Part shown: positions 29,683 through 40,855 of the stretch, piece after piece
Position numbering within the stretch: the stretch's first letter is position 1
Layout: every line of letters starts with the position of its first letter
NCBI RefSeq assembly: GCF_001643015.1
Contig: NZ_CP015622.1
Span: forward strand, 1,873,358-1,937,357
Origin: Corynebacterium crudilactis
GTDB taxonomy: Bacteria > Actinomycetota > Actinomycetes > Mycobacteriales > Mycobacteriaceae
Reading direction: 5' to 3'
Length of the DNA stretch: 64,000 nucleotides
Program-made: the position numbers and the translations under genes
The notes under the pieces: generated by a model
Seen by the model: only the letters and a program-made list of their open reading frames with translations
Databases searched by the model: none
Told to the model about the DNA's origin: nothing

Positions 29683-30018
29683 ATGACTGTTTTCAATATT
29701 CTCCACGAAGCCCCCGCTGCCCAACCCGAAAAGAAACGACCAAGTGTCAAACGGTTGCTGCAAGGAGACGGCGCTAACCTCATCGCATTCACATTCAGCC
29801 CTGGACAATCACTCCCCGACCACCGCTCCGCACACCCCATCACGGTGACAGCATTTTCAGGGCAGCTTACCTTCAGCTACGGCGATGAAACCCACATGCT
29901 TAATCCTGGAGTTACTGTTCATTTGGATGCCCACATCACACACCGCGTGGACTGCCCAGAAGACTCCACCGACAATGCCGTGATGCTGCTAACCATGCTG
30001 ACTGGTGAAAAGCATTAG
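29683..30018 (+). CDS. Small cupin-domain protein
   Basis: 111 residues from the ATG at 29683, which has AAGGAAAAGGA upstream; an in-frame GTG at 29650 is less likely. A single cupin fold is visible: FSPGQSLPDHRSAHPITVTA (motif 1 with the metal-binding His) and GVTVHLDAHITHRVDCPED (motif 2 with a His pair). Substrate unknown. It converges on and overlaps the HxlR regulator gene by four bases. Confidence 0.85.
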   Translation: MTVFNILHEAPAAQPEKKRPSVKRLLQGDGANLIAFTFSPGQSLPDHRSAHPITVTAFSGQLTFSYGDETHMLNPGVTVHLDAHITHRVDCPEDSTDNAVMLLTMLTGEKH

Positions 30019-30548
30019 GTCTCTTTCACTATCATTTCGGTAGCCTTCTTCTCTACTAGAACACCTGCGGGAACCAGTTCATCATAAGATTTTTCCTTCC
30101 ACGGCTTCATCCATACCAGTTCTTCCGGACGGAGCTCCTCACCGCATTCGCTGCACCAACTACCAGGCTCCGTTTCTCGATTGCACGGTTTATGGATCAT
30201 CGCCATATGCCCACCACCTTCAGGCAGCTCGGTATGCCGTTCACCCCACTGAGCTAAATACTGCAATACCGGCAAAAGCTCTACAGCTGATTCGGTAGCC
30301 ACATATCCTTGCCGAATACGTCTGCCGTTTTCATAATCTGCTCGAGCAAGCAGACCGTCCTCAACCATGGATCTCAGTCTCCGGGAAAGTACTGCTTCAG
30401 AAATTTCAAGACTGTCACGGAGTTGCTCAAACCGCCCTCTCCCATGAAGAACATCTCGAATGATCAGCATTACCCATGGATCGCCAACAACGTCCAGCGA
30501 GCGTCGAATCGGACACAGTTCCTTTGACCAATCAGATCGAAGTGGCAT
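30015..30548 (-). CDS. HxlR-family winged-helix regulator
   Basis: 177 residues. HxlR core near the N-terminus: CPIRRSLDVVGDPWVMLIIRDVLHG, GRFEQLRDSLEISEAVLSRR, EDGLLARADYENGRRIRQGY. The first Cys (C12) is the redox- or electrophile-sensing position in some family members. C-terminal extension with two CxxC-like pairs (CNRETEPGSWCSECGEE) suggests a small metal site. Divergent from the MFS gene, with a 15-bp palindrome in the 71-base gap. Confidence 0.88.
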   Translation of the reverse strand: MPLRSDWSKELCPIRRSLDVVGDPWVMLIIRDVLHGRGRFEQLRDSLEISEAVLSRRLRSMVEDGLLARADYENGRRIRQGYVATESAVELLPVLQYLAQWGERHTELPEGGGHMAMIHKPCNRETEPGSWCSECGEELRPEELVWMKPWKEKSYDELVPAGVLVEKKATEMIVKET

Positions 30549-30597
30549 TTTCTCCCTCTCGTTAGCTCCTTCATGTAACCTTAGGCCACCAATGTAG

Positions 30598-30612
30598 CTT
30601 TCTTAAAGAAAG
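30598..30612. promoter_or_regulatory. Palindrome in the hxlR-MFS divergent promoter region
   Basis: CTTTCTTAAAGAAAG, a perfect palindrome around a central A, ends seven bases before the MFS ATG. It is a plausible operator for the divergent HxlR regulator; overlap with the ribosome binding region is also possible. Confidence 0.45.
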
Positions 30613-30619
30613 TCAGAAA

Positions 30620-31910
30620 ATGCCTTCTAATCTTAATAATTTTCCACCGCCCAAACACCGACGTATTCATCCTGCATGGTGGGTAGCGGCCACAGTGTTC
30701 CTTGCACTCTTTGGTGCAGCAGGCTTCCGGGCTGCCCCCGGTGCACTCATGGTGCCACTGCATGAGGAATTTGGGTGGTCAATGTCGATCATGTCATTTG
30801 CGGTCAGCATCAACCTCCTTTTATTCGGACTGGTCTCTCCATTCTCCGCAGCTTTATGGGATGCGCAAAGTCATCTCTAGCGCGCTTGCACTGGTAGCAG
30901 CCGGAGCAGTAGGCAGTATGTTCATGACTGCATCTTGGCAGCTGTTAGTGTGTTGGGGTTTTCTGATTGGAACCGGCACTGGGGCAATGGCACTCGTTCT
31001 CGCAGCAACAGTAGCCAATAGGTGGTTTGAATCCCGCCGCGGATTAATCATGGGCATTCTCACCGCAGGTTCTGCAACAGGGCAGCTCATAATCCTTCCC
31101 CCTGTTGCAGTACTTGCAGAAAATCTAGGCTGGCGACAAGCGTCACTATTAATTGGAGCAACAGCTCTCGCAGTCATTCCATTAGTGCTATTGGTTGTGC
31201 GAGATTACCCAGAAGATCGAGGTGTCCTCCCTTTTGGTGCACATCCAGAAACCTACACCACACCGGAGCGCATTACCGGTGGGGCTGTCACGCGAGCTCT
31301 AGACGGGCTGAGGTTCGCTGTTCATCAGCGCGCTTTTTGGGCTTTGGCTCTAGCTTTTGCAATTTGCGGAGCAACCACTAATGGTCTAATTGGCATTCAT
31401 TTCATCCCCTCTGCACATGACCATGGCATGCCAACAACCACGGCTGCAGGTCTCCTCGCGGTTGTCGGAGTATTCGACATTGCCGGAACTATCGCGTCAG
31501 GTTGGCTGACAGATAAGTTTGACCCTAGAAAACTACTAGTTGCTTACTATGTCTTCCGCGGATTAAGCCTTGTCCTTCTCCCCTGGCTACTTGCAGAAAC
31601 GATACATCCTTCAATAGTGCTGTTCGTGGTCATTTATGGACTCGATTGGGTTGCCACCGTTCCACCAACAGCAGTGCTGTGTCACAGAATATTTGGAGAC
31701 CGCGGCACAATCATATTTGGTTGGGTATTTGCTTCTCATCAGATAGGCGCAGCGATCGCAGCAGCGGGTACCGGCATCATTCGCGATACTTTTGGCACCT
31801 ATGCCTACGCGTTTTGGGGTGGGGCTGCACTGTGCTCGATCGCAGCAGTGCTATCGTTCTACGCCCGTCAACCAAAAACTCCAGCAACCACGTTGCTCCC
31901 CACTACATAA
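30620..31910 (+). pseudogene. MFS transporter disrupted by a frameshift near 30858
   Basis: The N-terminal part (30620-30880) encodes the first two membrane segments up to LLLFGLVSPFSAAL, then runs into a stop. The second frame continues from GMRKVISSALALVAAG to 31910 with the remaining helices. The join falls in loop 2-3, where MFS proteins carry motif A (about AALMDRxGMRKV). The sequence GCAGCTTTATGGGATGCGC fits an 11-base loss that removed the MDR part. Intact, the product would be about 425 residues. Cupin, HxlR regulator and transporter form one small cluster; the cargo is unknown. A sequencing error at this site is the alternative. Confidence 0.85.
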
Positions 31911-31918
31911 CAACCTCG

Positions 31919-32053
31919 ATTAAACATGAAGTCACCGCTGAGGGGATTAATCATGCCACAGGACTGCGCAAAGAAGATATATCCATCGGCCTTGCCAAGG
32001 TGCATAAAGAAAACTGGCCTTTCGGCGGGAGCATCGCACAATATGCAGACTAA
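31919..32053 (+). pseudogene. 3' remnant of a tautomerase-like gene
   Basis: Right after the MFS stop an open frame without a start reads VTAEGINHATGLRKEDISI, then GLAKVHKENW and a short tail to the TAA at 32053. It resembles the C-terminal half of small 4-oxalocrotonate-type tautomerases (alpha-helix, then beta-strand with xSIGLxEVxKENW). The N-terminal half with the catalytic Pro is missing. The call rests on pattern memory only. Confidence 0.5.
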
Positions 32054-32073
32054 ATCTTTAATACATAAAAAAT

Positions 32074-32105
32074 CCACCCTCCCACGAATAATCGTGAAAG
32101 GGTGG
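32074..32105 (-). terminator. Terminator of rpsP
   Basis: Outer stem CCACCCT (32074-32080) with 32099-32105 and inner stem CACGA with TCGTG. On the minus strand it is followed by six T. It lies 29 bases after the rpsP stop. Confidence 0.88.
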
Positions 32106-32134
32106 TTTTAAAGAAATTCTACAGAATTTAAGAC

Positions 32135-32629
32135 TTAAGCCTCTTCTGCAGCAGCTTCCTCAGCTGGAGCCTCTGCCTCAGCTGCGGCAGCCTTTTCAGC
32201 GGCAGCCTTCTCAGCTGCAGCCTTAGCTTCCTTGTCCTCGCGAGCCTTCTTCTTCTTTTCGGTGATTGCTTCAGCGGTAGGACCGTTGTTAGCTTCAGCC
32301 AAAGCCTGGTTGAACAGCTCAAGCTTGGATGGCTTAGGCTCTGCAACCTTAAGGGTGCCTTCTGCGCCCTCGATGCCCTTGAACTTCTGCCAGTCGCCGG
32401 TCACCTTGAGCAGTGCTGCAACAGCCTCGGTTGGCTGAGCGCCAACGGAAAGCCAGTGCTGAGCGCGCTCAGAGTTGATCTTGATGACGGAAGGCTCAGC
32501 CTTTGGCTCGTAGGTACCGATGTTCTCGATAACCTTGCCGTCGCGCTTGGTGCGTGCATCAGCGATAACCACGCGGTAGTGCGGGGTACGGATCTTGCCG
32601 AGACGCTGGAGCTTAATCTTTACAGCCAT
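32135..32629 (-). CDS. rpsP: 30S ribosomal protein S16 with long C-terminal tail
   Basis: 164 residues from [20 protein letters not shown] (ATG at 32627-32629; an upstream in-frame start at 32668 is not needed). The S16 core fills the first about 80 residues ([35 protein letters not shown]). The remainder is an Ala/Glu/Lys-rich tail ([20 protein letters not shown]), about twice the core length of E. coli S16 and usual in corynebacteria. It has its own terminator. The interval 32630-32886 contains the rpsP promoter region and no gene I can support. Confidence 0.96.
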   Translation of the reverse strand: MAVKIKLQRLGKIRTPHYRVVIADARTKRDGKVIENIGTYEPKAEPSVIKINSERAQHWLSVGAQPTEAVAALLKVTGDWQKFKGIEGAEGTLKVAEPKPSKLELFNQALAEANNGPTAEAITEKKKKAREDKEAKAAAEKAAAEKAAAAEAEAPAEEAAAEEA

Positions 32630-32886
32630 GTGAATTTTCCTCACTAGGTCACTGGGCAGTACGGTCACTCACCGTGTGCTGGTGAGCCGGTTCAACCCTT
32701 TTTGTTTAACCTGCGCGTGACTCCTCCGGACGACTTGAAGTCGTTGGCGGCAATACGCAGGAAAGTCTATAAGTGTTGTCACGCCCATTCGAGCGCAGAC
32801 AACCTGAACAATCTTAGCGGCAACTGTCTTAAAATTAAAATCGCAGTATCCACTTGGTTACTTAGCGCTGTTACCTGGGCAATTTT

Positions 32887-33420
32887 ATGCGCAATTTCCG
32901 TTCATCGCCCCAGCTTGTTGTTGAGAGAGTAGATTTGGATAGTGTGCTTCCGATTGCCTCCGGTAATGATGACCGGAACTTAATCCGATATGTAGACGGT
33001 GGTCGCTTTGATGAAATCATGCTCACCGGTGATCTCACAGGTCTGAACAGTTTTCTGACCAATGCAGGCCCCAACGCCAGAGATAACCATGATCTGACCG
33101 TGCTTATGAGGGCTGCTGAAGCAGGAAACCTCATGGTCGTTGCCCGATTACTGGACTTGGGGGCACATCCTCAGCTCACTAATCCTCATGGTGTTACTGC
33201 CCTGCATATCGCAGCCACCGCAGGCGATGATGGCATTATTGAATGCCTCATTAATGCTGGCGCGAAGGTGGATGCCATCGATGCTGATGGGCGCACTCCC
33301 CTCTGGAATGCCGCTGCCCATCATTTGCCAGATTCTGCCGTAGTTGATGTTCTTCTTCGCGCTGGGGCCAGCATAAAGCTGCGCGATAACAACGGCGTGA
33401 GCCCAGAAGACATGCTTTAA
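32887..33420 (+). CDS. Ankyrin-repeat protein
   Basis: 177 residues. From about residue 55 three to four ankyrin repeats are visible: NDHDLTVLMRAAEAGNLMVV, GVTALHIAATAGDDGIIECL, GRTPLWNAAAHHLPDSAVVD and the capping end IKLRDNNGVSPEDML. No signal peptide or membrane segment. It is probably an intracellular binding protein; partner unknown. No strong ribosome binding site precedes the ATG at 32887, so the start may be elsewhere. The end overlaps the ABC permease stop by four bases on the opposite strand. Confidence 0.83.
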   Translation: MRNFRSSPQLVVERVDLDSVLPIASGNDDRNLIRYVDGGRFDEIMLTGDLTGLNSFLTNAGPNARDNHDLTVLMRAAEAGNLMVVARLLDLGAHPQLTNPHGVTALHIAATAGDDGIIECLINAGAKVDAIDADGRTPLWNAAAHHLPDSAVVDVLLRAGASIKLRDNNGVSPEDML

Positions 33421-34286
33421 CGCACGACACTTTTCATCTTTGATGCAGCAATCAGGCCAAATAATAAGCCCCATGCGGCAACAATTGCTGCTGCTGCCCA
33501 GGTGGATATACCTTCACCAAACATTTCTATCTGAATACCATATCCAATGTGAAACTCTTTGAGCACATCAGCGGGAAATGGAACTTCTTCCAAGGCAGGA
33601 GCAGCGACTACTTGTCTAATAAGCATTGCTGCTGGCGCAAACGGAAGAAAATTCAATACTTCCACCACAGCTGCGGGCAACGCCATAGGCGGGATATACG
33701 CACCAGCTAAAAATCCGGCCAACGTACCCACCAAGCTGGAGAGCGCAGACATTCCGCCTTGGGATTTCACCAAAGTTATTAGGAATGCCGCAATGGCTGA
33801 AAATGTCAGAGTCAGGAGAAAGAGCACCAAAACTAATTCTAAAAATGCTCCGATAGAAATGTTGAGATAGCCAAGTATTGCAAGCCCTATGCTGCCGATG
33901 ACAAATTCCATGAGCAAAATGCTCATGGCGACAATGACTGCTGCAAGAATATACGACACCGTGAGCTGGGTGCGCGTGACAGGTGCAACAAGGAAATCTT
34001 TAATCCCGCCCCGTGTCCGATCTTCTACCAATACGCCTAATGCAGCTTGTGGCACAGTGATCGCTGAGGTTACTAAAATTCCGGAGAACACCCAGTTGAA
34101 GACAAATCCTTCAACATCGCTTTTAGCCGATGCTGGTAAATTCGCAGCCATGCTATCAATTTGGAGTTTGCCTAAAAAGAGGACATAAAGCCCCAAAAGG
34201 ATAAGAGCACCCAACACAGAGAACAGCACAGCCATGCGGTCTCGAAAGAAACATCGAAGATGCCTGCGTGTCAGAACTGCAATCAT
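33417..34286 (-). CDS. ABC-2 type exporter permease
   Basis: 289 residues with six hydrophobic segments and a long extracytoplasmic loop (DSMAANLPASAKSDVEGFVF) between helices 1 and 2, the ABC-2 membrane fold of drug and polysaccharide exporters. The N-terminus RRHLRCFFRDRMAVLFS is the typical coupling helix. The start overlaps the ATPase stop by four bases. Substrate unknown. Confidence 0.88.
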   Translation of the reverse strand: MIAVLTRRHLRCFFRDRMAVLFSVLGALILLGLYVLFLGKLQIDSMAANLPASAKSDVEGFVFNWVFSGILVTSAITVPQAALGVLVEDRTRGGIKDFLVAPVTRTQLTVSYILAAVIVAMSILLMEFVIGSIGLAILGYLNISIGAFLELVLVLFLLTLTFSAIAAFLITLVKSQGGMSALSSLVGTLAGFLAGAYIPPMALPAAVVEVLNFLPFAPAAMLIRQVVAAPALEEVPFPADVLKEFHIGYGIQIEMFGEGISTWAAAAIVAAWGLLFGLIAASKMKSVVR

Positions 34287-35161
34287 GATTGTTCCCGTTC
34301 TGCAGTGACTGCCAAAAAGACATCATCCATGGAACCGTGTCGGATTTCTACGTCTAAAACGCCATCAAGCTCTGCTGCTAAACGTGCTGCTTCTAGCCCA
34401 TTGTTTAATGTGATGTGGATGCGATCGCCTTCAATGATCGGATCAAGATCCTGGAGCTTCCTAGACAATTCTTCTGGTTTATTGCTTCGCAGAGTCAGCA
34501 CGGTTGTGGTGTAGCGAGAGCGCAATTGCAAGGGTGTGCCAGAGGCGACTTCTTTTCCTCGATCAATAATGAGGACGGAATCAGAGAGCTCAGTTTCTTC
34601 CATATAGTGAGTGGTAAGGAAAACTGTTAGGCCAATGTCACGGCGCAGTGCGTTAATGGTCTCCCATACTTGATGTCGCGATCTGGGATCTAATCCGGCC
34701 GTCGGCTCATCAAGAAATAAGATATCGGGATCATGAAGTAATGCTCGCGCGATATCGGTGCGGCGTTTTTCGCCTCCAGAAAGAACTCCGTATTTCCGGT
34801 GCGCAAAGCTTTGTAGGCCTATGCGCTCAATCAGATCATCAATTCGGACTGCTGTTACTCCTGGGTAAAGGCGCCCACGTGTTTCTAGATTTTCTTTGGC
34901 ACTCAGCAAAGGATCAAGCACCGATTGTTGAAACACCACTCCAAGTTTTTCGGAATTTACCTGACCACCCTGCAGTTCAATATCCCCAGAGGTAGGTTGT
35001 GCAACACCTATGAGACAGGAAATGGTGGTGGTTTTGCCTGCGCCGTTTTCACCAAGAAAAGCAAAAATTTCGCCTTGGGCAACATCAAAACTTAAACGAT
35101 CTACAGCAGTGGTATCGCCATAGCGTTTCACGAGGTCTCGCACGCGCAAGATGGGTGACAT
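34283..35161 (-). CDS. ABC exporter ATP-binding protein
   Basis: 292 residues from the ATG at 35159-35161 (MSPILRVRDLVKRYG). Motifs: Walker A GENGAGKTT, Q-loop VVFQQSVLDP, signature LSGGEKRR, Walker B ILFLDEPTAGLDP, switch TTHYMEE. The longer frame to 35206 would begin inside a 44-bp palindrome and is unlikely. There is no Shine-Dalgarno before the ATG, so translation may be leaderless or depend on read-through from ffh. Forms an exporter with the overlapping permease gene. Confidence 0.9.
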   Translation of the reverse strand: MSPILRVRDLVKRYGDTTAVDRLSFDVAQGEIFAFLGENGAGKTTTISCLIGVAQPTSGDIELQGGQVNSEKLGVVFQQSVLDPLLSAKENLETRGRLYPGVTAVRIDDLIERIGLQSFAHRKYGVLSGGEKRRTDIARALLHDPDILFLDEPTAGLDPRSRHQVWETINALRRDIGLTVFLTTHYMEETELSDSVLIIDRGKEVASGTPLQLRSRYTTTVLTLRSNKPEELSRKLQDLDPIIEGDRIHITLNNGLEAARLAAELDGVLDVEIRHGSMDDVFLAVTAEREQS

Positions 35162-35183
35162 AAGACTAGTTGTATCAAAAATA

Positions 35184-35227
35184 CTATAGCGGTGCACCAC
35201 AATCATGATTGTGGTGCACCGCTATAG
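35184..35227. repeat. Perfect 44-bp palindrome between ffh and the ABC exporter gene
   Basis: Each 22-base arm is the exact complement of the other, with no loop (arm begins CTATAGCGGTGCACCACA; centre TCATGA). It lies 23 bases after the ffh stop. On the minus strand it is followed by TATTTTTGAT, so the RNA hairpin can serve as the ffh terminator. Confidence 0.9.
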
Positions 35228-35250
35228 CTGAAATCAACGAGCTGAGAGGG

Positions 35251-36873
35251 CTACTTTTTGCCGAAGTCTAGGTTGTTGAGATCGATGTTTTCCATGCCTT
35301 TAGGAAGCTTAGGCATTCCCGGCATGCCGCCGCCGAGGCCACCAGCGCCACCGAGCTGCTTCTGAAGTTCAGCCAGATCTGGCATTCCAGCGCCGCCCAT
35401 ACCTGGCATTCCCGGCATGCCACCCATTGGCATCTTTGGCTGAACTGGACCCTTTTTCGCAGGTTTACGCTTGCCGTTTTTACCCTTGCGGCCCTTAGCT
35501 TGCTTCTTAGTAGCGCTACGAGTAACTCCACCCATGCCAAACTGGCCGGCCATTTGTCCCATCATTTTGCGTGCTTCAAAGAAACGCTCAACGAGTTTGT
35601 TCACTTCGGATACGCTCACGCCGGAGCCGTTAGCAATACGCTTACGTCGTGAAGCATTAAGCATCTTCGGGTTATCGCGCTCTGCAGGGGTCATGCCGCG
35701 GATGATTGCTTGGATGCGATCCAATTGCTTTTCATCGACCATGTCTGCCATTTGAGACATCTGCTTGCCACCAGGCAGCATCTTCAAAATGTTGCCGATT
35801 GGACCCATGCGGCGGATCATCAGCATCTGGTCAAGGAAGTCTTCCAAAGTGAGCTCGCCGGAGCCCAGCTTTTGTGCTGCTGCCTCAGCCTTATCCTGAT
35901 CCATGACAGATTCAGCTTGCTCAATAAGAGAAAGCACATCGCCCATGCCCAGGATGCGGCTGGCCATACGTTCTGGGTGGAAAACATCGAAATCTTCGAG
36001 CTTTTCACCGGTAGAGGCGAACATGATTGGCTTGCCGGTAACTTCACGGATAGATAGTGCTGCACCACCACGGGCATCGCCATCAAGTTTGGTGAGGACA
36101 ACACCGGTGAAATCCACGCCGTCGCGGAAAGCTTCGGCAGTGTCAACAGCGTCTTGACCAATCATGGAGTCAATGACAAAGAGGACTTCATCTGGGTTGA
36201 TGGCATCACGAATATCACGTGCCTGCGTCATCAGGGTGTCATCGATGCCCAAGCGGCCCGCGGTATCGACGATCACGATGTCGTGCTGTGCACGCTTTGC
36301 TTCTTCAATACCTGCACGAGCTACAGCGACAGGATCGCCGTGGGAGGTGCCCATCTCGTGCTCGAGGGAATCGATACTGGTGCCTGGATCTGGTGCGAAA
36401 GTGCTAACTCCGGCACGCTCACCGACAATTTGAAGCTGCTGCACTGCACCTGGACGCTGGAGGTCACAGGCGACAAGCATTGGGGTGTGTCCCTGCTTGA
36501 CCAGGTGCTTGGACAACTTACCTGCAAGTGTGGTTTTACCAGCACCCTGCAGACCAGCCAGCATGATCACGGTCGGTGGGTTTTTAGCCAAGCTCAACCG
36601 GCGGGTTTCGCCACCGAGGATCTGTACCAGTTCCTCATTGACAATCTTGATTACTTGCTGTGCGGGGTTAAGTGCCTGAGAAACCTCCGCACCAACGGCG
36701 CGTTCCTTGATTCGGTTGATGAAAGAACGGACAACCGTTAAAGAAACGTCAGCTTCCAATAGCGCAAGACGAATCTCGCGCGCGGTTGCATTGATGTCTG
36801 CCTCGGTGAGCTTTCCTTTGCCGCGAAGGCCGGAAAGCGCGTTATTTAACCGATCGGACAGTGACTCAAACAC
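35251..36873 (-). CDS. ffh: Signal recognition particle GTPase Ffh
   Basis: SRP protein that binds signal peptides and 4.5S RNA. 540 residues: N domain, GTPase G domain with GLQGAGKTT, DTAGRLGID and TKLDGDARGG, and the M domain with LPGGKQM, SRRKRIANGSG (RNA-binding helix) and a methionine-rich stretch. The C-terminal tail is unusually rich in Met, Gly and Pro (PMGGMPGMPGMGGAGMPDL). The palindrome at 35184-35227 is its terminator. Confidence 0.97.
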   Translation of the reverse strand: MFESLSDRLNNALSGLRGKGKLTEADINATAREIRLALLEADVSLTVVRSFINRIKERAVGAEVSQALNPAQQVIKIVNEELVQILGGETRRLSLAKNPPTVIMLAGLQGAGKTTLAGKLSKHLVKQGHTPMLVACDLQRPGAVQQLQIVGERAGVSTFAPDPGTSIDSLEHEMGTSHGDPVAVARAGIEEAKRAQHDIVIVDTAGRLGIDDTLMTQARDIRDAINPDEVLFVIDSMIGQDAVDTAEAFRDGVDFTGVVLTKLDGDARGGAALSIREVTGKPIMFASTGEKLEDFDVFHPERMASRILGMGDVLSLIEQAESVMDQDKAEAAAQKLGSGELTLEDFLDQMLMIRRMGPIGNILKMLPGGKQMSQMADMVDEKQLDRIQAIIRGMTPAERDNPKMLNASRRKRIANGSGVSVSEVNKLVERFFEARKMMGQMAGQFGMGGVTRSATKKQAKGRKGKNGKRKPAKKGPVQPKMPMGGMPGMPGMGGAGMPDLAELQKQLGGAGGLGGGMPGMPKLPKGMENIDLNNLDFGKK

Positions 36874-36951
36874 GAATGAACTCCCAGTAGGTGCTAGGGT
36901 GCGGGGTTACTAATCCTTATATGCTAGCCGGTTGCCCCCGTTCAGGTCACG

Positions 36952-39030
36952 TCAGCTACCGGCCAGAGCTTTAACAACAGATCGTTCCACAGCTGCTCGA
37001 TCAAAGCCAGGCTTCAGCGCAGACTGAATAATAAGCGTTGCACCGCGGGTCTGCGCATTAATCCACAGAGCCCCGGGCAATGTTCTGAGCAGGGCAAAAA
37101 TCGCTCCTGCACGAAGTTCCGTGCGGACTTCTAGGGTGTTGCCGTGCCAAAAAGTTGCGGTCAGACCAGGCGCAGGAATTGGGACGTCGGAAAATACCCC
37201 CGAGTGATAAGCCTGCAGAAAGTGCTGTGGATCAAAGTCTTGCGGGCCATTAGCGCGCACATCAAATTCAGCGGTCAGCTCTCCATTGGCCAGCATTCGT
37301 GCTGCTGTAATGGTCCATCCTTTGGCATAAATTACGCCTAAAATCTGATGGAGGTTTTCACCGTGCCAGCGCACTGTAAAAATGCCATCACGCTCTACTA
37401 AAGCAATATCACTGCGTGGCGCAATCATGGGCGCCACTGGGCGAATATCAGTAAGACGCGCACGAGCCCGCTGACATATAATTCTCAAAGCATGTTCCAG
37501 ACGAACAGTCCATACTCCCGGGCCGGTGGCTTTAGCGTCTGCTTCAGTGAGCACTTCTAAGAGATTCAAAGTCACCAAGTCATAGCGCACTGCATCAAGC
37601 AGTTTATCGACGGCGCCTTCCGAGTAGGGATCAAGACGGGCGGCGATTTTAGCCACGGTAGTGTGCTCAGCTACGAGCGTTTGCACGCTAGCTCTATCAC
37701 GAAGGTTAAGTCCCATACGGCTTGCCGCCCGAGCCACCATTTCTGCACCGACTTGTTCGTGCGGACGGGGAAAACCTTTTCCAATATCGTGATACAAGGC
37801 GCCCAATACTAATAAATCAGGACGAGCAACCGTCACTGTTTCCAACGCACATCCGGCAACAGTGTTGAGGCTGTGTTCATCAATGGTGGACACATGGCTT
37901 GGTTCGCGTGGCATCAGCCCTTTGATGCGGTCCCATTCTGGAACAAAACGCGACCACAATCCATGGCGCTCCATGTTTTTTACTACCCGGCGCGAATATT
38001 TCGGGCTTGAGAGTATACGGAAGAAATCTGCGGTGGCGTGGGCTGGCCAGGGTTCTGGCAGCGGTGGGCATTCGCCAAGACGTGACCAGGTGGATTCAGA
38101 TACTGGCAGTCCGGTTGTTGCGGCTGCAGCGGCAACGCGTAGTGGGAGTGCTGGATCATTCAAGTCTGGTTTTTTCGATAATTCGATAGTGCCACCTGCA
38201 TCTACGACATCGAGATCAAGGGGGCGTCGAGAAGCATGTCTTAAGGCAAAGCCGGTACGGCGTGGCAAGATATCACGCGCAGTGGCTAGCGCGGTGGTCA
38301 GTTCATCGTCGATAGCGCGGGCGGCATCGGCAATTTCACGGCCGAGATGATAGCGATCCACAAAGCCCAAATCTATGGCTACATCTACGGCAAATTCTGG
38401 GTCCAGTACATCGCGGGAGCGCCGTGCGTGGACGTGCAGCAGCGTGCGGGCATCAAGGAGCAGTTGATGTTGTGCATCGAGTTTGGGCACATTGCACAAA
38501 TGACCCAAGGCGAGGGCTTTGATCAATTCAAAATCGCGCAGCCCTCCCCTGCCGTGTTTAAGATCTGGCCGTGTCATGGCCACCACGGGACCGGAACGAC
38601 GCCAGCGGGCAATGGCGGTATCAACCACTGCATCAAAGTTTTTATTGAGCTCTTGGCGCCATTTATCCACAATGCGACGCCGAGTCTGCAGACAGAGCTC
38701 TTCATCACCTGCGATAAACCGAAGATCCAACATGGCAAGCGCTGCGGTGGAATCAGCAGAGATCATCTCTACGCATTCTTCCGGAGTGCGCACAGAGTGA
38801 TCAAGGCGTTTTTTTGCGTCCCAGATCGGATACCACAGGTTTTCTACCCCTTCCGGAGTTTTTCCTGGTGGGTGGAGCAAAATGAGATCTAGATCTGAAT
38901 ACGGCGTGAGCTCAGATCTAGCTAAAGAACCAGTGGCAACAAGTGCTGATCCTGCCGGTAAATCTAAAGAGCCCAGCAACGCCAGGACATCTTTCTCCGT
39001 ATCGTGGCGCAGCTGAGCTGGGTTGTTCAT
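36952..39030 (-). CDS. glnD: PII adenylyl/uridylyltransferase GlnD
   Basis: Modifies GlnK according to nitrogen status; in C. glutamicum the modification is adenylylation of Tyr51. 692 residues: nucleotidyltransferase domain (GSLARSELTPYSDLDLILL), central helical region with the GlnE/GlnD-type KHGRGGLRDFE, HD domain (LGALYHDIGKGFPRPHEQ, VAEHTTVAKIA), and a C-terminal ACT region shorter than in enterics, which have two ACT domains. Last gene of the amtB-glnK-glnD operon, 22 bases after glnK. Confidence 0.96.
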   Translation of the reverse strand: MNNPAQLRHDTEKDVLALLGSLDLPAGSALVATGSLARSELTPYSDLDLILLHPPGKTPEGVENLWYPIWDAKKRLDHSVRTPEECVEMISADSTAALAMLDLRFIAGDEELCLQTRRRIVDKWRQELNKNFDAVVDTAIARWRRSGPVVAMTRPDLKHGRGGLRDFELIKALALGHLCNVPKLDAQHQLLLDARTLLHVHARRSRDVLDPEFAVDVAIDLGFVDRYHLGREIADAARAIDDELTTALATARDILPRRTGFALRHASRRPLDLDVVDAGGTIELSKKPDLNDPALPLRVAAAAATTGLPVSESTWSRLGECPPLPEPWPAHATADFFRILSSPKYSRRVVKNMERHGLWSRFVPEWDRIKGLMPREPSHVSTIDEHSLNTVAGCALETVTVARPDLLVLGALYHDIGKGFPRPHEQVGAEMVARAASRMGLNLRDRASVQTLVAEHTTVAKIAARLDPYSEGAVDKLLDAVRYDLVTLNLLEVLTEADAKATGPGVWTVRLEHALRIICQRARARLTDIRPVAPMIAPRSDIALVERDGIFTVRWHGENLHQILGVIYAKGWTITAARMLANGELTAEFDVRANGPQDFDPQHFLQAYHSGVFSDVPIPAPGLTATFWHGNTLEVRTELRAGAIFALLRTLPGALWINAQTRGATLIIQSALKPGFDRAAVERSVVKALAGS

Positions 39031-39052
39031 GGGTTAAAGTGGACTAACTTTT

Positions 39053-40761
<1,709 letters not shown>

Positions 40762-40855
40762 AGCGTGGACGACCTCCTTTGAGTTTTTAGTTTTCTCAAG
40801 CTTTTTCTATGAGTTCAGGGAGCACCTTGTGGGATTGGCGCTCCTTGAACCAGTT

